Shown piece by piece: positions 25,091 through 33,556 of a stretch of DNA of 64,000 bases. The position numbers were made by a program, and so were the translations under genes. This DNA is from Nocardia albiluteola (lineage in GTDB: Bacteria > Actinomycetota > Actinomycetes > Mycobacteriales > Mycobacteriaceae). The first letter of the stretch is position 1, and each line of letters opens with the position of its first letter. Location of the stretch: assembly GCF_018860155.1 (NCBI RefSeq), contig NZ_JAHKNI010000029.1, forward strand, positions 1 to 64,000, read 5' to 3'. Below the pieces are notes generated by a model, which was not told the origin of the DNA, did not search any database, and saw only the letters and a list, made by a program, of their open reading frames with translations.

Positions 25091-25810
25091 GTGAGCACCA
25101 AGCCGCACGGCACCGGTGACGTACACCGGATGGCACCCATCCGGCGTGAACGCGTCCGCGCACGCACATCCGACCGGATCTACGACGAGTTGGTCTCCGC
25201 TATTCGAACCCTGCGCATCCCACCGGGCGCGTCGCTGTCCGAGACCGACCTGTCCGCCCAGCTGGAGGTCAGTCGCACGCCGCTGCGTGAGGCAATCGTG
25301 CGTCTTGTCGACAACGGGTTGGTGTCCGTCGTACCGCAGGTGGGCACGCGGGTGGAGCGAATCCGGTTACAGGACGTGGAGGAAGCGCGCTTCGTCCGTG
25401 AAGCCCTGGAACTGGCCGCCTTTGCGGAGGCATGCGAACGGCAGGACCGCGATGTGAGCACAATGCGGGCGCTGCTCATCGAGCAGGAACGTTGCCGTAC
25501 AACCCACGACCTCAGTGCCTTCTTCGCCGCGGACGAGGCGCTGCACCAGCAGATCTTTGTGCTCAGCGGGCACAGCGGTGCCTGGACGATGATGCAGCCG
25601 ATGAAGCTCCAGCTCGACCGGCTACGTCGGCTGAGCCTTCCCGAATCCGACACGGTACGGGAGCTGATCGACGAACACACCGCGATCGTCGACGCGCTGG
25701 AGGCAGCTGACATCGAGCGCGGTCAGACACTGCTCCGCGGACACATCAGCCGGGTACGCCGCTACGGTCGTATGTTGCGCGAGCAATATCCCGACTACTT
25801 CGCTGACTGA
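25091..25810 (+). CDS. GntR-family regulator (FCD subfamily), first of two paralogues
   Basis: 239 residues, GTG start. The winged helix is SDRIYDELVSAIRTLRIPPG then LSAQLEVSRTPLREAIVRLV. The FCD domain has EARFVREALELAAFAEA, the metal ligands D..LH (ADEALHQQIF) and EHTAIVDALEA. Closely similar in layout to the regulator at 30166, including MKLQLDRLRRL. It lies upstream of the operator pair at 26003-26030 and probably controls the SDR-FAH-kinase-enolase operon. A degenerate GTACAAG/TACGCAAG site just before its own start may serve autoregulation. Confidence 0.88.
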   Translation: MSTKPHGTGDVHRMAPIRRERVRARTSDRIYDELVSAIRTLRIPPGASLSETDLSAQLEVSRTPLREAIVRLVDNGLVSVVPQVGTRVERIRLQDVEEARFVREALELAAFAEACERQDRDVSTMRALLIEQERCRTTHDLSAFFAADEALHQQIFVLSGHSGAWTMMQPMKLQLDRLRRLSLPESDTVRELIDEHTAIVDALEAADIERGQTLLRGHISRVRRYGRMLREQYPDYFAD

Positions 25811-26002
25811 CCCGAAGACGTGGAACCGGCACTCGGGGCTCGATACTGACCCCGTCGACTTATCGAATGGCCTGGGCGTAGCGGACCTCGGCCGCCAGCG
25901 CGGCCTCGGCGCCGACTGGCGACGCCGGTCCTGGACTGTCCGGGCTCGCGCAAAACGTCACCGACTACACCGATCTCATCGCCGCGAACCGGCAGCTGAA
26001 TA

Positions 26003-26030
26003 CTTGCATACAAGAAGACTGGTATGCAAG
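26003..26030. promoter_or_regulatory. Tandem GntR-type operators
   Basis: CTTGCATACAAG (26003-26014) and CTGGTATGCAAG (26019-26030) are two near-palindromes 16 bases apart. They match the perfect palindrome CTTGTATACAAG at 30922-30933. The site is about 180 bases before the SDR start. The rest of 25811-26209 shows no gene I can support. Confidence 0.65.
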
Positions 26031-26209
26031 ATTGTGGTCATGATTTCCGACACCGCCACCTGAGGCGACACCTCTCCCGCCGCCTACCGCCGCCGCGGAC
26101 GAGCCCACACGATCGGGCTATCCGCGCGGCGTGCCGGGGGAGGCCCTCGGCATCGGGTAGGCCACACGACGTTTCCATTCATCGACGAATTCAGAAGCTG
26201 GAGTAGCCA

Positions 26210-26947
26210 ATGGCACGCTTTGACGGCCGCAAGGTCCTGGTCACAGGGGCAGGTTCCGGTATCGGCTGGGAAATGACCCGACTGTTTCTCGAAGAGGGCG
26301 CCCAGGTGATCGGCGCGGACCTCGACCCCGACAGCCTGCCCGCTGGGGCGCACGCTGTCCGGGCCGACATCAGCGTCGAGGACGATGTCGCCCGATTGTT
26401 CGATACCGCGGCTCGCCTATTCGGTGGCGGAGCCGACATCCTGTGCAACAACGCGGGAATCGGTTCGACCACCGATGTCTTGGACGCCACGGTCGAGGAA
26501 TGGGACCGCGTATTCGCGGTCAATGTCCGTGGCACATTCCTGTGCACCAAATACGCGCTACCGCACATGCTCGGCCAGGGCAACGGAGTCATCGTCAACA
26601 CTGCCTCGGTCGCGGGGATGATCGGGCTCCCCGACCGGGCGTCCTACTCCGCGAGCAAAGGGGCGGTCATCGCACTGACCAAGCAGGTCGCCGTGCAGTG
26701 GGCCAAGCAGGGAATCCGCTGCAACTGCATATGCCCGGGCACAGTGGATTCACCGTGGGTGGGCCGGCTACTGGCGCAAGCGGGCGATAGCGATACCCGG
26801 CGCGCGCAGCTCGTTGCCCGTCAGCCCATGGGCCGGCTGGCGCAACCCGTGGAAGTGGCCAAGGCAGCACTGTATCTGGCCAGCGACGACGCGGCATTTG
26901 TCACCGGCAGCGAATTCGTCATCGACGGCGGAATTCTCGCCGGCTGA
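26210..26947 (+). CDS. SDR dehydrogenase, probable 2-keto-3-deoxy-aldonate 4-dehydrogenase
   Basis: 245 residues. TGAGSGIG near residue 13, NNAG near 80, catalytic YSASKG near 145, and PGTVDSPWVGRLL followed by ARQPMGRL. The last two blocks are almost the same as in the SDR of the fucose cluster (5692), which argues for the same type of reaction: oxidation of C4 of a 2-keto-3-deoxy sugar acid. ATG 26210 has GGAG upstream. First gene of a four-gene operon (SDR, FAH hydrolase, kinase, enolase-like). Confidence 0.87.
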   Translation: MARFDGRKVLVTGAGSGIGWEMTRLFLEEGAQVIGADLDPDSLPAGAHAVRADISVEDDVARLFDTAARLFGGGADILCNNAGIGSTTDVLDATVEEWDRVFAVNVRGTFLCTKYALPHMLGQGNGVIVNTASVAGMIGLPDRASYSASKGAVIALTKQVAVQWAKQGIRCNCICPGTVDSPWVGRLLAQAGDSDTRRAQLVARQPMGRLAQPVEVAKAALYLASDDAAFVTGSEFVIDGGILAG

Positions 26948-26987
26948 CCTCCTGACACCGAACACAACGACTGAGAACGGGTAGAAG

Positions 26988-27830
26988 ATGCGCATTGGTG
27001 TGACAGCCGGCCGAGCGAAGATAGTCACGGGCGACCGGGCGACCGACATCGCGGATGCGAGCGGAGGGCGCTTCGGGCCCGACCCCCTGGCGGTCTATGA
27101 CCGGTGGGATGAATTCCTGCTCTGGGCCGGCGGTGTCCCAGCCTCCGATAGCGAGCCATTCGAGGTAGACAAGGCCGACGCCCCCGTACCGCTACCCCGG
27201 CAGCTGTTCGGAATCGGGCTCAACTATCGCGCTCACCAAATCGAATCAGGGCTACCGGAACCGGAGTTCCCGCTGGTGTTCACCAAGTTCCCCAGCTCGG
27301 TGACCGGCCCTCGAGGCACTATCGAACTGCCGACCGACCAGGTGGACTGGGAAGTCGAGCTGGCCGTGGTGATCGGGCGCCGCGCCCATCGCGTCACAGC
27401 CGACCGGGCATGGTCGTTCGTCGCGGGACTGACCGCGGCGCAAGACATTTCCGCGCGCGACGTGCAGATGCGGCCATCCGGGACACCGCAGTTCAGCCTC
27501 GGCAAGTCCTTCCCCGGCTTCACACCTCTGGGGCCGGTGCTGGTCACCACCGACGAGTGGGAAAACCCGGACGCGATCGCGCTGTCGTGCGAGGTCAGCG
27601 GTCAGCGGATGCAAGCCAGCAATAGCTCGGACCTCATCTTCGACGTCAGCACGCTTATCGCCTACCTGTCCGGCATCGTGACGTTGCTGCCCGGTGACGT
27701 GATTCTCACCGGCACCCCATCGGGTGTCGGCCTGGGCCAACAGCCACCGCGTTACCTGACCGACGGCGACGAAATCGTCACTCGCGTCGGGGATCTGGAA
27801 ATGCGTCACCACGCCCGTAACCGGAGGTGA
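26988..27830 (+). CDS. FAH-family hydrolase, probable 2,4-diketo-3-deoxy-aldonate hydrolase
   Basis: 280 residues. FAH landmarks are FGIGLNYRAHQIESG, FTKFPSSVTGP, DQVDWEVELAVVIG near residue 122, AAQDISARDVQMR, FSLGKSFPGFTPLGPVLV and ILTGTPSGVG. With the SDR before it, the expected reaction is hydrolysis of a 2,4-diketo acid between C3 and C4. From a hexonate this gives pyruvate and glycerate. It is a distant paralogue of the hydrolase at 6845. The kinase gene follows after three bases. Confidence 0.9.
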   Translation: MRIGVTAGRAKIVTGDRATDIADASGGRFGPDPLAVYDRWDEFLLWAGGVPASDSEPFEVDKADAPVPLPRQLFGIGLNYRAHQIESGLPEPEFPLVFTKFPSSVTGPRGTIELPTDQVDWEVELAVVIGRRAHRVTADRAWSFVAGLTAAQDISARDVQMRPSGTPQFSLGKSFPGFTPLGPVLVTTDEWENPDAIALSCEVSGQRMQASNSSDLIFDVSTLIAYLSGIVTLLPGDVILTGTPSGVGLGQQPPRYLTDGDEIVTRVGDLEMRHHARNRR

Positions 27831-27833
27831 GCA

Positions 27834-28805
27834 GTGTTCACCACCGAGACCATCATCCCGTACCTGATCGGCCGTGGCGTACTTCCCCGGGGCAGCGCCG
27901 CCGCCGCGTACCCACTGTCCGGAGGGGTCTCGAACGAGGTGCTCGCAGTGCGGGGAGACGGGGTGGACGTCGTGGTCAAGCAGGCGCTACCGCGCTTGCG
28001 GGTGGCGCAGGAGTGGGTCGCCGACCCCGCCAGAATTCTGGTCGAGGCCGCGGCGCTCCGCCTGGCCGGCGAACTGGACCCCACCGCGGTACCAAAGGTG
28101 ATCGACACCGACGACCAAGCGCTGACCCTCACCATCGAACGCGCACGCGGACAGTGGACCGACTGGAAAACCCAACTCCTCGCTGGAACCATCGACCCCG
28201 CGGTCGCCGGGACCGTCGCCACCGCACTCGCCCGATGGCACACCGGCACCGCCGACCGGAGCAGCCTCGCCGCCGACTTCGGTAACACACACTTCGAGAG
28301 CCTGCGCATAGCACCGTTCTACCGCGCGGCAGGCGCGGCCCACCCCGGCGTTGCCGGGAAGGTCGACGCGTTGGCCGACCAGCTGCTGCGCGAGCGCACC
28401 TGCCTGGTACACGGCGACTTCTCTCCGAAGAACATCCTGGTGAACGGTACCGACGCCTGGGTCATCGACTGGGAGGTTGCCCACTACGGGTCCCCGGTCT
28501 TCGATCTCGCCTTCCTCAACACCCATCTGCTCCTCAAAGCGGTCCACCGGCCCGAGGACACTCTCGGCTACCACGGGGTGGCGGACGCCTTCAACCACGG
28601 GTACACCAGTGCGGTGCACGGCGACCTGGTCCCGGAATCCGGGCAGCTGGCCGCGCACGTCGGATGCCTACTGTTGGCGCGGGTCGACGGCAAATCTCCA
28701 GCGGAATATCTCACCCACAGCGGCCGCGGACGGGTACGAGAGCTGGCCCTTGCCGCGCTCCACCGCGCGGCCGACCTCGAAGAACTCTGGAAGACCATCT
28801 CATGA
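27834..28805 (+). CDS. APH-fold small-molecule kinase (putative glycerate kinase)
   Basis: 323 residues, GTG start. The N-lobe has a glycine-rich turn (LSGGVSNEVLAV) and the ATP lysine (VVVKQAL). The C-lobe has the catalytic loop LVHGDFSPKNILV near residue 198 and the metal-binding VIDWEVAHYGSPVFDLAF near 215. This is the aminoglycoside/choline/methylthioribose kinase family. Position between an FAH hydrolase and an enolase-like gene suggests that it phosphorylates the glycerate made by the hydrolase, at O2 (inference). The stop overlaps the enolase-like start by ATGA. Confidence 0.82.
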   Translation: MFTTETIIPYLIGRGVLPRGSAAAAYPLSGGVSNEVLAVRGDGVDVVVKQALPRLRVAQEWVADPARILVEAAALRLAGELDPTAVPKVIDTDDQALTLTIERARGQWTDWKTQLLAGTIDPAVAGTVATALARWHTGTADRSSLAADFGNTHFESLRIAPFYRAAGAAHPGVAGKVDALADQLLRERTCLVHGDFSPKNILVNGTDAWVIDWEVAHYGSPVFDLAFLNTHLLLKAVHRPEDTLGYHGVADAFNHGYTSAVHGDLVPESGQLAAHVGCLLLARVDGKSPAEYLTHSGRGRVRELALAALHRAADLEELWKTIS

Positions 28806-30085
28806 CGGACACACGCATCACTTCCCTGCTCGCGTGGGAAGCACTGGACTCCCGCGGGACCCCCACGGTCGCCTGCGAGGTACTGCTGGCCTGCGGCGCC
28901 CGGGGGCAGGCGATGGCGCCCTCCGGCGCCTCCACCGGCACCCACGAGGCGGCCGAGCTGCGCGACGCCGATCACCGCTACGCCGGACGTGCCGTCACGC
29001 GAGCCGTCGCCAACGTGGAGACCACACTCGCCGAGGCCGTTCACGGCCTCGACGCTCTGGACCGATCCGCGGTCGATACTGCTTTGCTCGCCACCGATAC
29101 CGATGCCGCGCTGTCGAATGTGGGAGCCAACGCGGTGCTGGCGGTGTCGGTCGCGGCCGCGCTCGCCGCCGCCGATGCCCGCCGAATGCCCTTGTACCGC
29201 AGCGTTCTCGACGCCGGAGCCGCACCGTTGCTGCCGCTGCCGATGGTCAATGTCATCTCCGGCGGCGCACACGCAGGCGGCGCGATCGATATTCAGGACA
29301 TTCTCGTCGTCCCGGTGGGCGCCGACTCGTTCCGCCAGGCGCTCGAATGGTGCTGGAGTGTCCGGCGGGGCACAGCCATGGCGGCCGAACAGCGCGGTCT
29401 ATCGACTGCTCTCGTCGCAGACGAAGGCGGGCTCGCCTTCCCCCTGACGCGCAACCGCGACGCCTTCGACCTGGTCACCGAAGGGATCCACCGCGCCGGA
29501 CTCGAGCCGGGGACGCAGGCAGCTATCGCGGTGGACGTCGCGGCCACCCAATTCTTCCAGGACGGCCGATATCTTCTCCGCACCGAAGACCGCGCGCTGA
29601 CCAGCGCCGAACTCATCAGCGAATTCACCGAGTGGACAACCACCTACCCGCTGATCTCCATCGAAGACCTTCTCGCCGAGGACGACTGGGACGGCTGGGA
29701 ACAGGCCACCGTACAGCTCGCCAGCACCCAATTGCTCGGCGACGACCTGTTCGTCACCAACCCGGCCCGGCTGCAGCGCGGAATCACCCATCACGTCGGC
29801 AACGCGGTGCTGGTCAAACCGAACCAGATCGGGACCCTTACCCAGGCGCGGTCCGTCGTGCGCGCCGCGCACGATGCGAACTACCGGACGGTGCTCTCCG
29901 CCCGCTCCGGCGATACCGAAGACAGCTGGCTCGCCGACCTGGCTGTGGGCTGGCGTACCGGCCAGATCAAGGTCGGTTCCACCATGCGCTCCGAGCGCAC
30001 TGCCAAATGGAACCGGCTACTGCACATCGAACGCGAACTCGGTGCGGCGGCGGAATTCGCAGGCTGCGACGCCATCCGCCGGTGA
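28802..30085 (+). CDS. Enolase paralogue with altered catalytic residues
   Basis: 427 residues, full enolase length. Conserved parts are WEALDSRGTPTVACEV, PSGASTGTHEA, SGGAHAGG (active-site His), ADEGGLAF (general acid/base Glu), AVDVAATQFF, SIEDLLAEDDWDGW and GDDLFVTNP (three metal ligands), LVKPNQIGTL and GQIKVGSTMRSER (both active-site Lys). Two residues differ from true enolases: the family SHRSGETED reads SARSGDTED, losing the His, and the IQEF glutamate is Asp in DIQDIL. The gene is coupled to a kinase inside a catabolic operon, unlike housekeeping eno. It probably dehydrates a related 2-phospho acid. A degenerate but active enolase cannot be excluded. Confidence 0.88.
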   Translation: MTDTRITSLLAWEALDSRGTPTVACEVLLACGARGQAMAPSGASTGTHEAAELRDADHRYAGRAVTRAVANVETTLAEAVHGLDALDRSAVDTALLATDTDAALSNVGANAVLAVSVAAALAAADARRMPLYRSVLDAGAAPLLPLPMVNVISGGAHAGGAIDIQDILVVPVGADSFRQALEWCWSVRRGTAMAAEQRGLSTALVADEGGLAFPLTRNRDAFDLVTEGIHRAGLEPGTQAAIAVDVAATQFFQDGRYLLRTEDRALTSAELISEFTEWTTTYPLISIEDLLAEDDWDGWEQATVQLASTQLLGDDLFVTNPARLQRGITHHVGNAVLVKPNQIGTLTQARSVVRAAHDANYRTVLSARSGDTEDSWLADLAVGWRTGQIKVGSTMRSERTAKWNRLLHIERELGAAAEFAGCDAIRR

Positions 30086-30165
30086 CTTCGATACGTTGCC
30101 GCGCAACGGGATCAGATCACGGTGCGGTTGAGGCCGCTGCCGGACCGATCCCGTGCAGGCACCGC

Positions 30166-30897
30166 TCATGGGGTGAAATACCCCGGGTGCTCGGACTGGA
30201 CCCTTCCGGCCTGGTCGAGCACGTGCCGAGAATGTACCGTGATGACGCGTATACCCTCCTCGACGTCCCTGTTCTCGAGCAGATCCACAATGCGTATGTG
30301 CTCGTCGATGACGTCCCGCGTGATCACGGTCTCGGAAAACGCCAGTCGGCGAAGTCGGTCCAGCTGGAGCTTCGAGCGCTGTATCACGTTCCAGAGCCCC
30401 GGATAACCGCCCAGCCTGAAGATCTCCTGGTGCAGATCCTCATCCGAGACGAAGAAGGCTTCGACGTCGCGGTCGGCCACCGCCTGCTCCTGACGTAGCA
30501 GAATGCGCCGGAGCTCGCCGACATCGCCACCGGATTCGCAGGCTTGCTGGAATGCTGCCGTCTCGAGGGCGCGGCGAATGAAGCAGGCTTCCCGGGCCTG
30601 CGAGAGGTCGATGAGTGCCACGCTGGTCCGGACCTGGGAGACGACGCTGAGTAGGCCCTGATCGACCAGCCGGGAAATGGCTTCCCGCAACGGCGTCCGG
30701 CTTACCCCCAGCTGCACGGAGAGCTCGGCCTCGGACAGGAGAGCCCCTGGCTCGAGCCGCAGGTCCCGGATCGCCGACATGAGCTCGTCGTGGACCCGGT
30801 CCGACATGCGCTGCCGAGTAGTGCGGGCGACCTGCCGCAGACCTGCAGACGGTGCGGGTGGCGGCGGCCCCTCAGCGGACCGGGAAGTAGAAGTCAT
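30166..30897 (-). CDS. GntR-family regulator (FCD subfamily), second paralogue
   Basis: 243 residues. After a Pro/Ala-rich tail of about 25 residues comes the winged helix SDRVHDELMSAIRDLRLEPG and LSVQLGVSRTPLREAISRLV. The FCD part has ACFIRRALETAAFQQA, SDEDLHQEIF and EHIRIVDLLENRDV. Layout and many residues match the regulator at 25091. It is divergent from the sugar ABC operon, with the palindrome CTTGTATACAAG between them, so it most likely represses both itself and the transporter operon. Confidence 0.88.
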   Translation of the reverse strand: MTSTSRSAEGPPPPAPSAGLRQVARTTRQRMSDRVHDELMSAIRDLRLEPGALLSEAELSVQLGVSRTPLREAISRLVDQGLLSVVSQVRTSVALIDLSQAREACFIRRALETAAFQQACESGGDVGELRRILLRQEQAVADRDVEAFFVSDEDLHQEIFRLGGYPGLWNVIQRSKLQLDRLRRLAFSETVITRDVIDEHIRIVDLLENRDVEEGIRVITVHSRHVLDQAGRVQSEHPGYFTP

Positions 30898-30921
30898 GCT
30901 CGATTTTGACTCATCGGGGGG

Positions 30922-30933
30922 CTTGTATACAAG
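30922..30933. promoter_or_regulatory. Perfect GntR-type palindrome CTTGTATACAAG
   Basis: A 12-bp perfect palindrome between the divergent GntR gene and the ABC operon. It shares CTTGYATRCAAG with the sites at 26003-26030, which links the two operons into one regulon. Confidence 0.7.
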
Positions 30934-30982
30934 TATGTTTGAACTCTAGTATGTGAGCCACCTGCAATCAAAGGAGATTGGA

Positions 30983-31966
30983 ATGCAGCGGAGATTTCTC
31001 TCACTCGTCGCCGCCGGGGTCTTGACCGTTCTTGCGGTCTCGGGGTGCGGGCCTGCGGGCAGCGGTGGTGCGGGCGGCAGTGGCAAGAAGCTCACGGTCG
31101 GGCTGATCATGCTCCAGGGCGACGAATACTTCCGGGGGATCCAGACGTCGTTGGAAGCGGCGGTGAAGGCCGACGGGGGTACGGTCATCGCGGCCAACTC
31201 GAACAACGATGCGGGCGCGGAGGCTGCCGCCGCGCAGAACATGATCCAGCGCCAGGTCGACGCGATCATCATGCAGCCCGTTACCGTCGCCGGCTCGCTG
31301 GCGACGATGAAATCGATCAAGGGTGCGAGCATCCCGCTGATCTGCTACGGCAACTGCACGGCCGACGCCACGAGTCCCTCCGTTGTCAAGGGTGTCGTCC
31401 AGTCCGACAACACGGCCCTGGGAACGGCGACCGGAAAAGCCGCCGCGGAATACATCAAGAGCAAGCTCGGCGGGTCGGCAAGGATCGGCATCCTGAACTG
31501 CGACAGCGCGGCCGAAACCTGCAAATTGCGCAAAGCCGGCTTCAAGAAGGCGCTCCAGGATGCGGGCGTGACGGCCACCTATGCCTCCGACCAGGAGGGA
31601 TTTCTCGCGGACAAGGCCACCACTGTCGCCACCAACATGCTCTCCGGGGATCCCGGCATCAACCTGCTCTGGGCCGCCAATGAGGGGGGCACCGTCGGGG
31701 AGGTGACCGCGGTCGGGCAGTCCGGCAAAACCATTCCCGTCTTCGGTACGGACATCTCCAAACAACTCGCCGGCTTCCTGCAGGACAACAACAACATTCT
31801 TCAGGCCACAACCGGGCAGGACCCGCAGACCACCGCGAAGGACGCATTCGAGCAGGCCAAGAACGCCGTTGCGGGCAAGGCGAACTCCCCGCTGGAAACC
31901 GACCTTCCCGGAATCACCTATACCCGTGACGATCCGGCCGCAGTGAACAAGTACCTGGGCAAGTAG
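30983..31966 (+). CDS. Sugar ABC transporter substrate-binding lipoprotein (RbsB-like)
   Basis: 327 residues from ATG 30983, with AAGGAG at 30971-30976. The signal peptide ends in the lipobox AVSGC. The mature part is a periplasmic-binding-protein type I fold: LTVGLIMLQGDEYFRGIQTS, QVDAIIMQPVT, GILNCDS, LLWAANEGGTVG and PVFGTDIS. It would capture a monosaccharide or aldonate and pass it to the two next genes. Ligand cannot be read from the sequence. Confidence 0.92.
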   Translation: MQRRFLSLVAAGVLTVLAVSGCGPAGSGGAGGSGKKLTVGLIMLQGDEYFRGIQTSLEAAVKADGGTVIAANSNNDAGAEAAAAQNMIQRQVDAIIMQPVTVAGSLATMKSIKGASIPLICYGNCTADATSPSVVKGVVQSDNTALGTATGKAAAEYIKSKLGGSARIGILNCDSAAETCKLRKAGFKKALQDAGVTATYASDQEGFLADKATTVATNMLSGDPGINLLWAANEGGTVGEVTAVGQSGKTIPVFGTDISKQLAGFLQDNNNILQATTGQDPQTTAKDAFEQAKNAVAGKANSPLETDLPGITYTRDDPAAVNKYLGK

Positions 31967-32043
31967 GAACAGGAACGGCCACGTGCCGAGGCCCTTGCGC
32001 GCCCCGGCACGGTGTCTGCCCGGTCAACGATGAAGGAACGCTT

Positions 32044-33555
32044 GTGGATAAGACTGCTCCCCCGATCCTGGAATGCATTTCCCTCAGCAAAACCTATGGA
32101 ACCGTCAAGGCGCTGGTAGACGTCAACCTCACCCTGCGTGCGGGGGAGGTGCGGGCCCTGCTCGGGAAGAACGGGGCCGGGAAGTCGACCCTGGTGAACC
32201 TCATCTCCGGGTCCCAGCAGCCGGATCCGGGCAGCGGAAGACTGCGCGTGTCCGGCAAGGAGGTGCACTGGAGCCGGCCGGGCGACGCCCGGGCCGGCGG
32301 CATCGCCATGGTGCACCAGGAGTTCAGCCTCGTGCCGGGACTGTCGGTGGCGGAGAACATCACGCTCGGTCGCTGGCCCGAACGCCGGGGCTTCATCGAT
32401 GCCAAGACGTTGGAAGACAATGCCCGGCGGGCCATCGAGATGCTGGGCGAACCGATTCCGCTCTGGCAGGAAGTCGGCAACCTTTCCCTGGCACAGCAGC
32501 AACTCGTCGAAATCGCCAAGGCACTTCTCGACGAGCCCAGGGTACTGATCCTGGACGAGCCGACCAGCGCCCTGAACAGTCACGAGGTCCACGCGCTGCT
32601 GGCCCTGATCCGACGCCTGGCCGGTCAGGGAGTGGCAATCATCTATGTTTCGCACCGGATGAAAGAGATCCCACTGGTTGCCGACACACTCACCGTGTTG
32701 CGAGACGGCCGCGAAGTGCAGACCTTCGGAGCGCACGAAGCGAGCGCCGAGAAGGTGGCCGCGCTCATCGCGGGCGATAGCGGCCAGGTGGCGGCCCGGA
32801 TAGCGCACCGGGATCGTCGTGACCAGCCGGTCGTACTGTCGGTGCGGGACATGCACATCCCCGGTGTGCTGGGCGGCGTCGACTTCGATCTGCACGACGG
32901 TGAAGTGCTCGGCATTGCCGGGCTACTGGGATCGGGGCGGACCGAGCTCCTCGAGGCCATCTACGGCCTGCGACCCGTCGTCCGGGGCGAGGTGTCCGTG
33001 GCCGGCGAACGCATCCTGCGTCGCCGACCCCGCCGCATGCTGGCCAGGGGAGTCGGACTGACCCCCGAGGACCGGAAAGGCTCCGGAATCGTGCCGATGC
33101 TCGGGGTCGGGGAGAACATCCTGCTCTCGGCCCGGGGCCGGGTGCTGCCGCGGTTCTGGATCAAGCCCCCGCGCGAGGCCGCCGTGACAAAGGAAACGCT
33201 GCGCGCGCTCTCGATCGTCGCATCGACATCGGGTCAAGAGATCGGCACGCTGTCCGGCGGAAACCAGCAGAAAGCTGTGATCGGCCGGCTGCTGGCGGCG
33301 AAGATGTCGGTGCTGCTGCTCGATGAGCCGACCCGCGGCATCGACGTCCACGCCAAAGGCCAAATCTACAAGCTCATCCGAGAGCTGGCCGAAAACGGGA
33401 TTTCCTCCATCTTTGTCTCCTCGGAGCTCGAGGAACTCTCGGAAGTCTGCGACCGCGTCCTGGTGCTCAGGGATGGCCGGATCCGAGACGAAGTCGTCGG
33501 GGCCGGTGCCACGACGGAAAAGCTATTGGCACTTGCCATGAAAGAAGGCAACTGA
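32044..33555 (+). CDS. Sugar ABC transporter ATPase, two-domain RbsA/MglA type
   Basis: 503 residues, GTG start. Domain 1 has Walker A GKNGAGKSTLVN near residue 40, NLSLAQQQLVEIAKAL as signature, and LILDEPTSALN. Domain 2 has the degenerate Walker A IAGLLGSGRTELLEAI near 300, GTLSGGNQQKAVIGRLL near 400 and LLLDEPTRGIDVHAK. This is the normal monosaccharide-import pattern. One base separates it from the permease gene. Confidence 0.94.
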   Translation: MDKTAPPILECISLSKTYGTVKALVDVNLTLRAGEVRALLGKNGAGKSTLVNLISGSQQPDPGSGRLRVSGKEVHWSRPGDARAGGIAMVHQEFSLVPGLSVAENITLGRWPERRGFIDAKTLEDNARRAIEMLGEPIPLWQEVGNLSLAQQQLVEIAKALLDEPRVLILDEPTSALNSHEVHALLALIRRLAGQGVAIIYVSHRMKEIPLVADTLTVLRDGREVQTFGAHEASAEKVAALIAGDSGQVAARIAHRDRRDQPVVLSVRDMHIPGVLGGVDFDLHDGEVLGIAGLLGSGRTELLEAIYGLRPVVRGEVSVAGERILRRRPRRMLARGVGLTPEDRKGSGIVPMLGVGENILLSARGRVLPRFWIKPPREAAVTKETLRALSIVASTSGQEIGTLSGGNQQKAVIGRLLAAKMSVLLLDEPTRGIDVHAKGQIYKLIRELAENGISSIFVSSELEELSEVCDRVLVLRDGRIRDEVVGAGATTEKLLALAMKEGN

Positions 33556-33556
33556 A

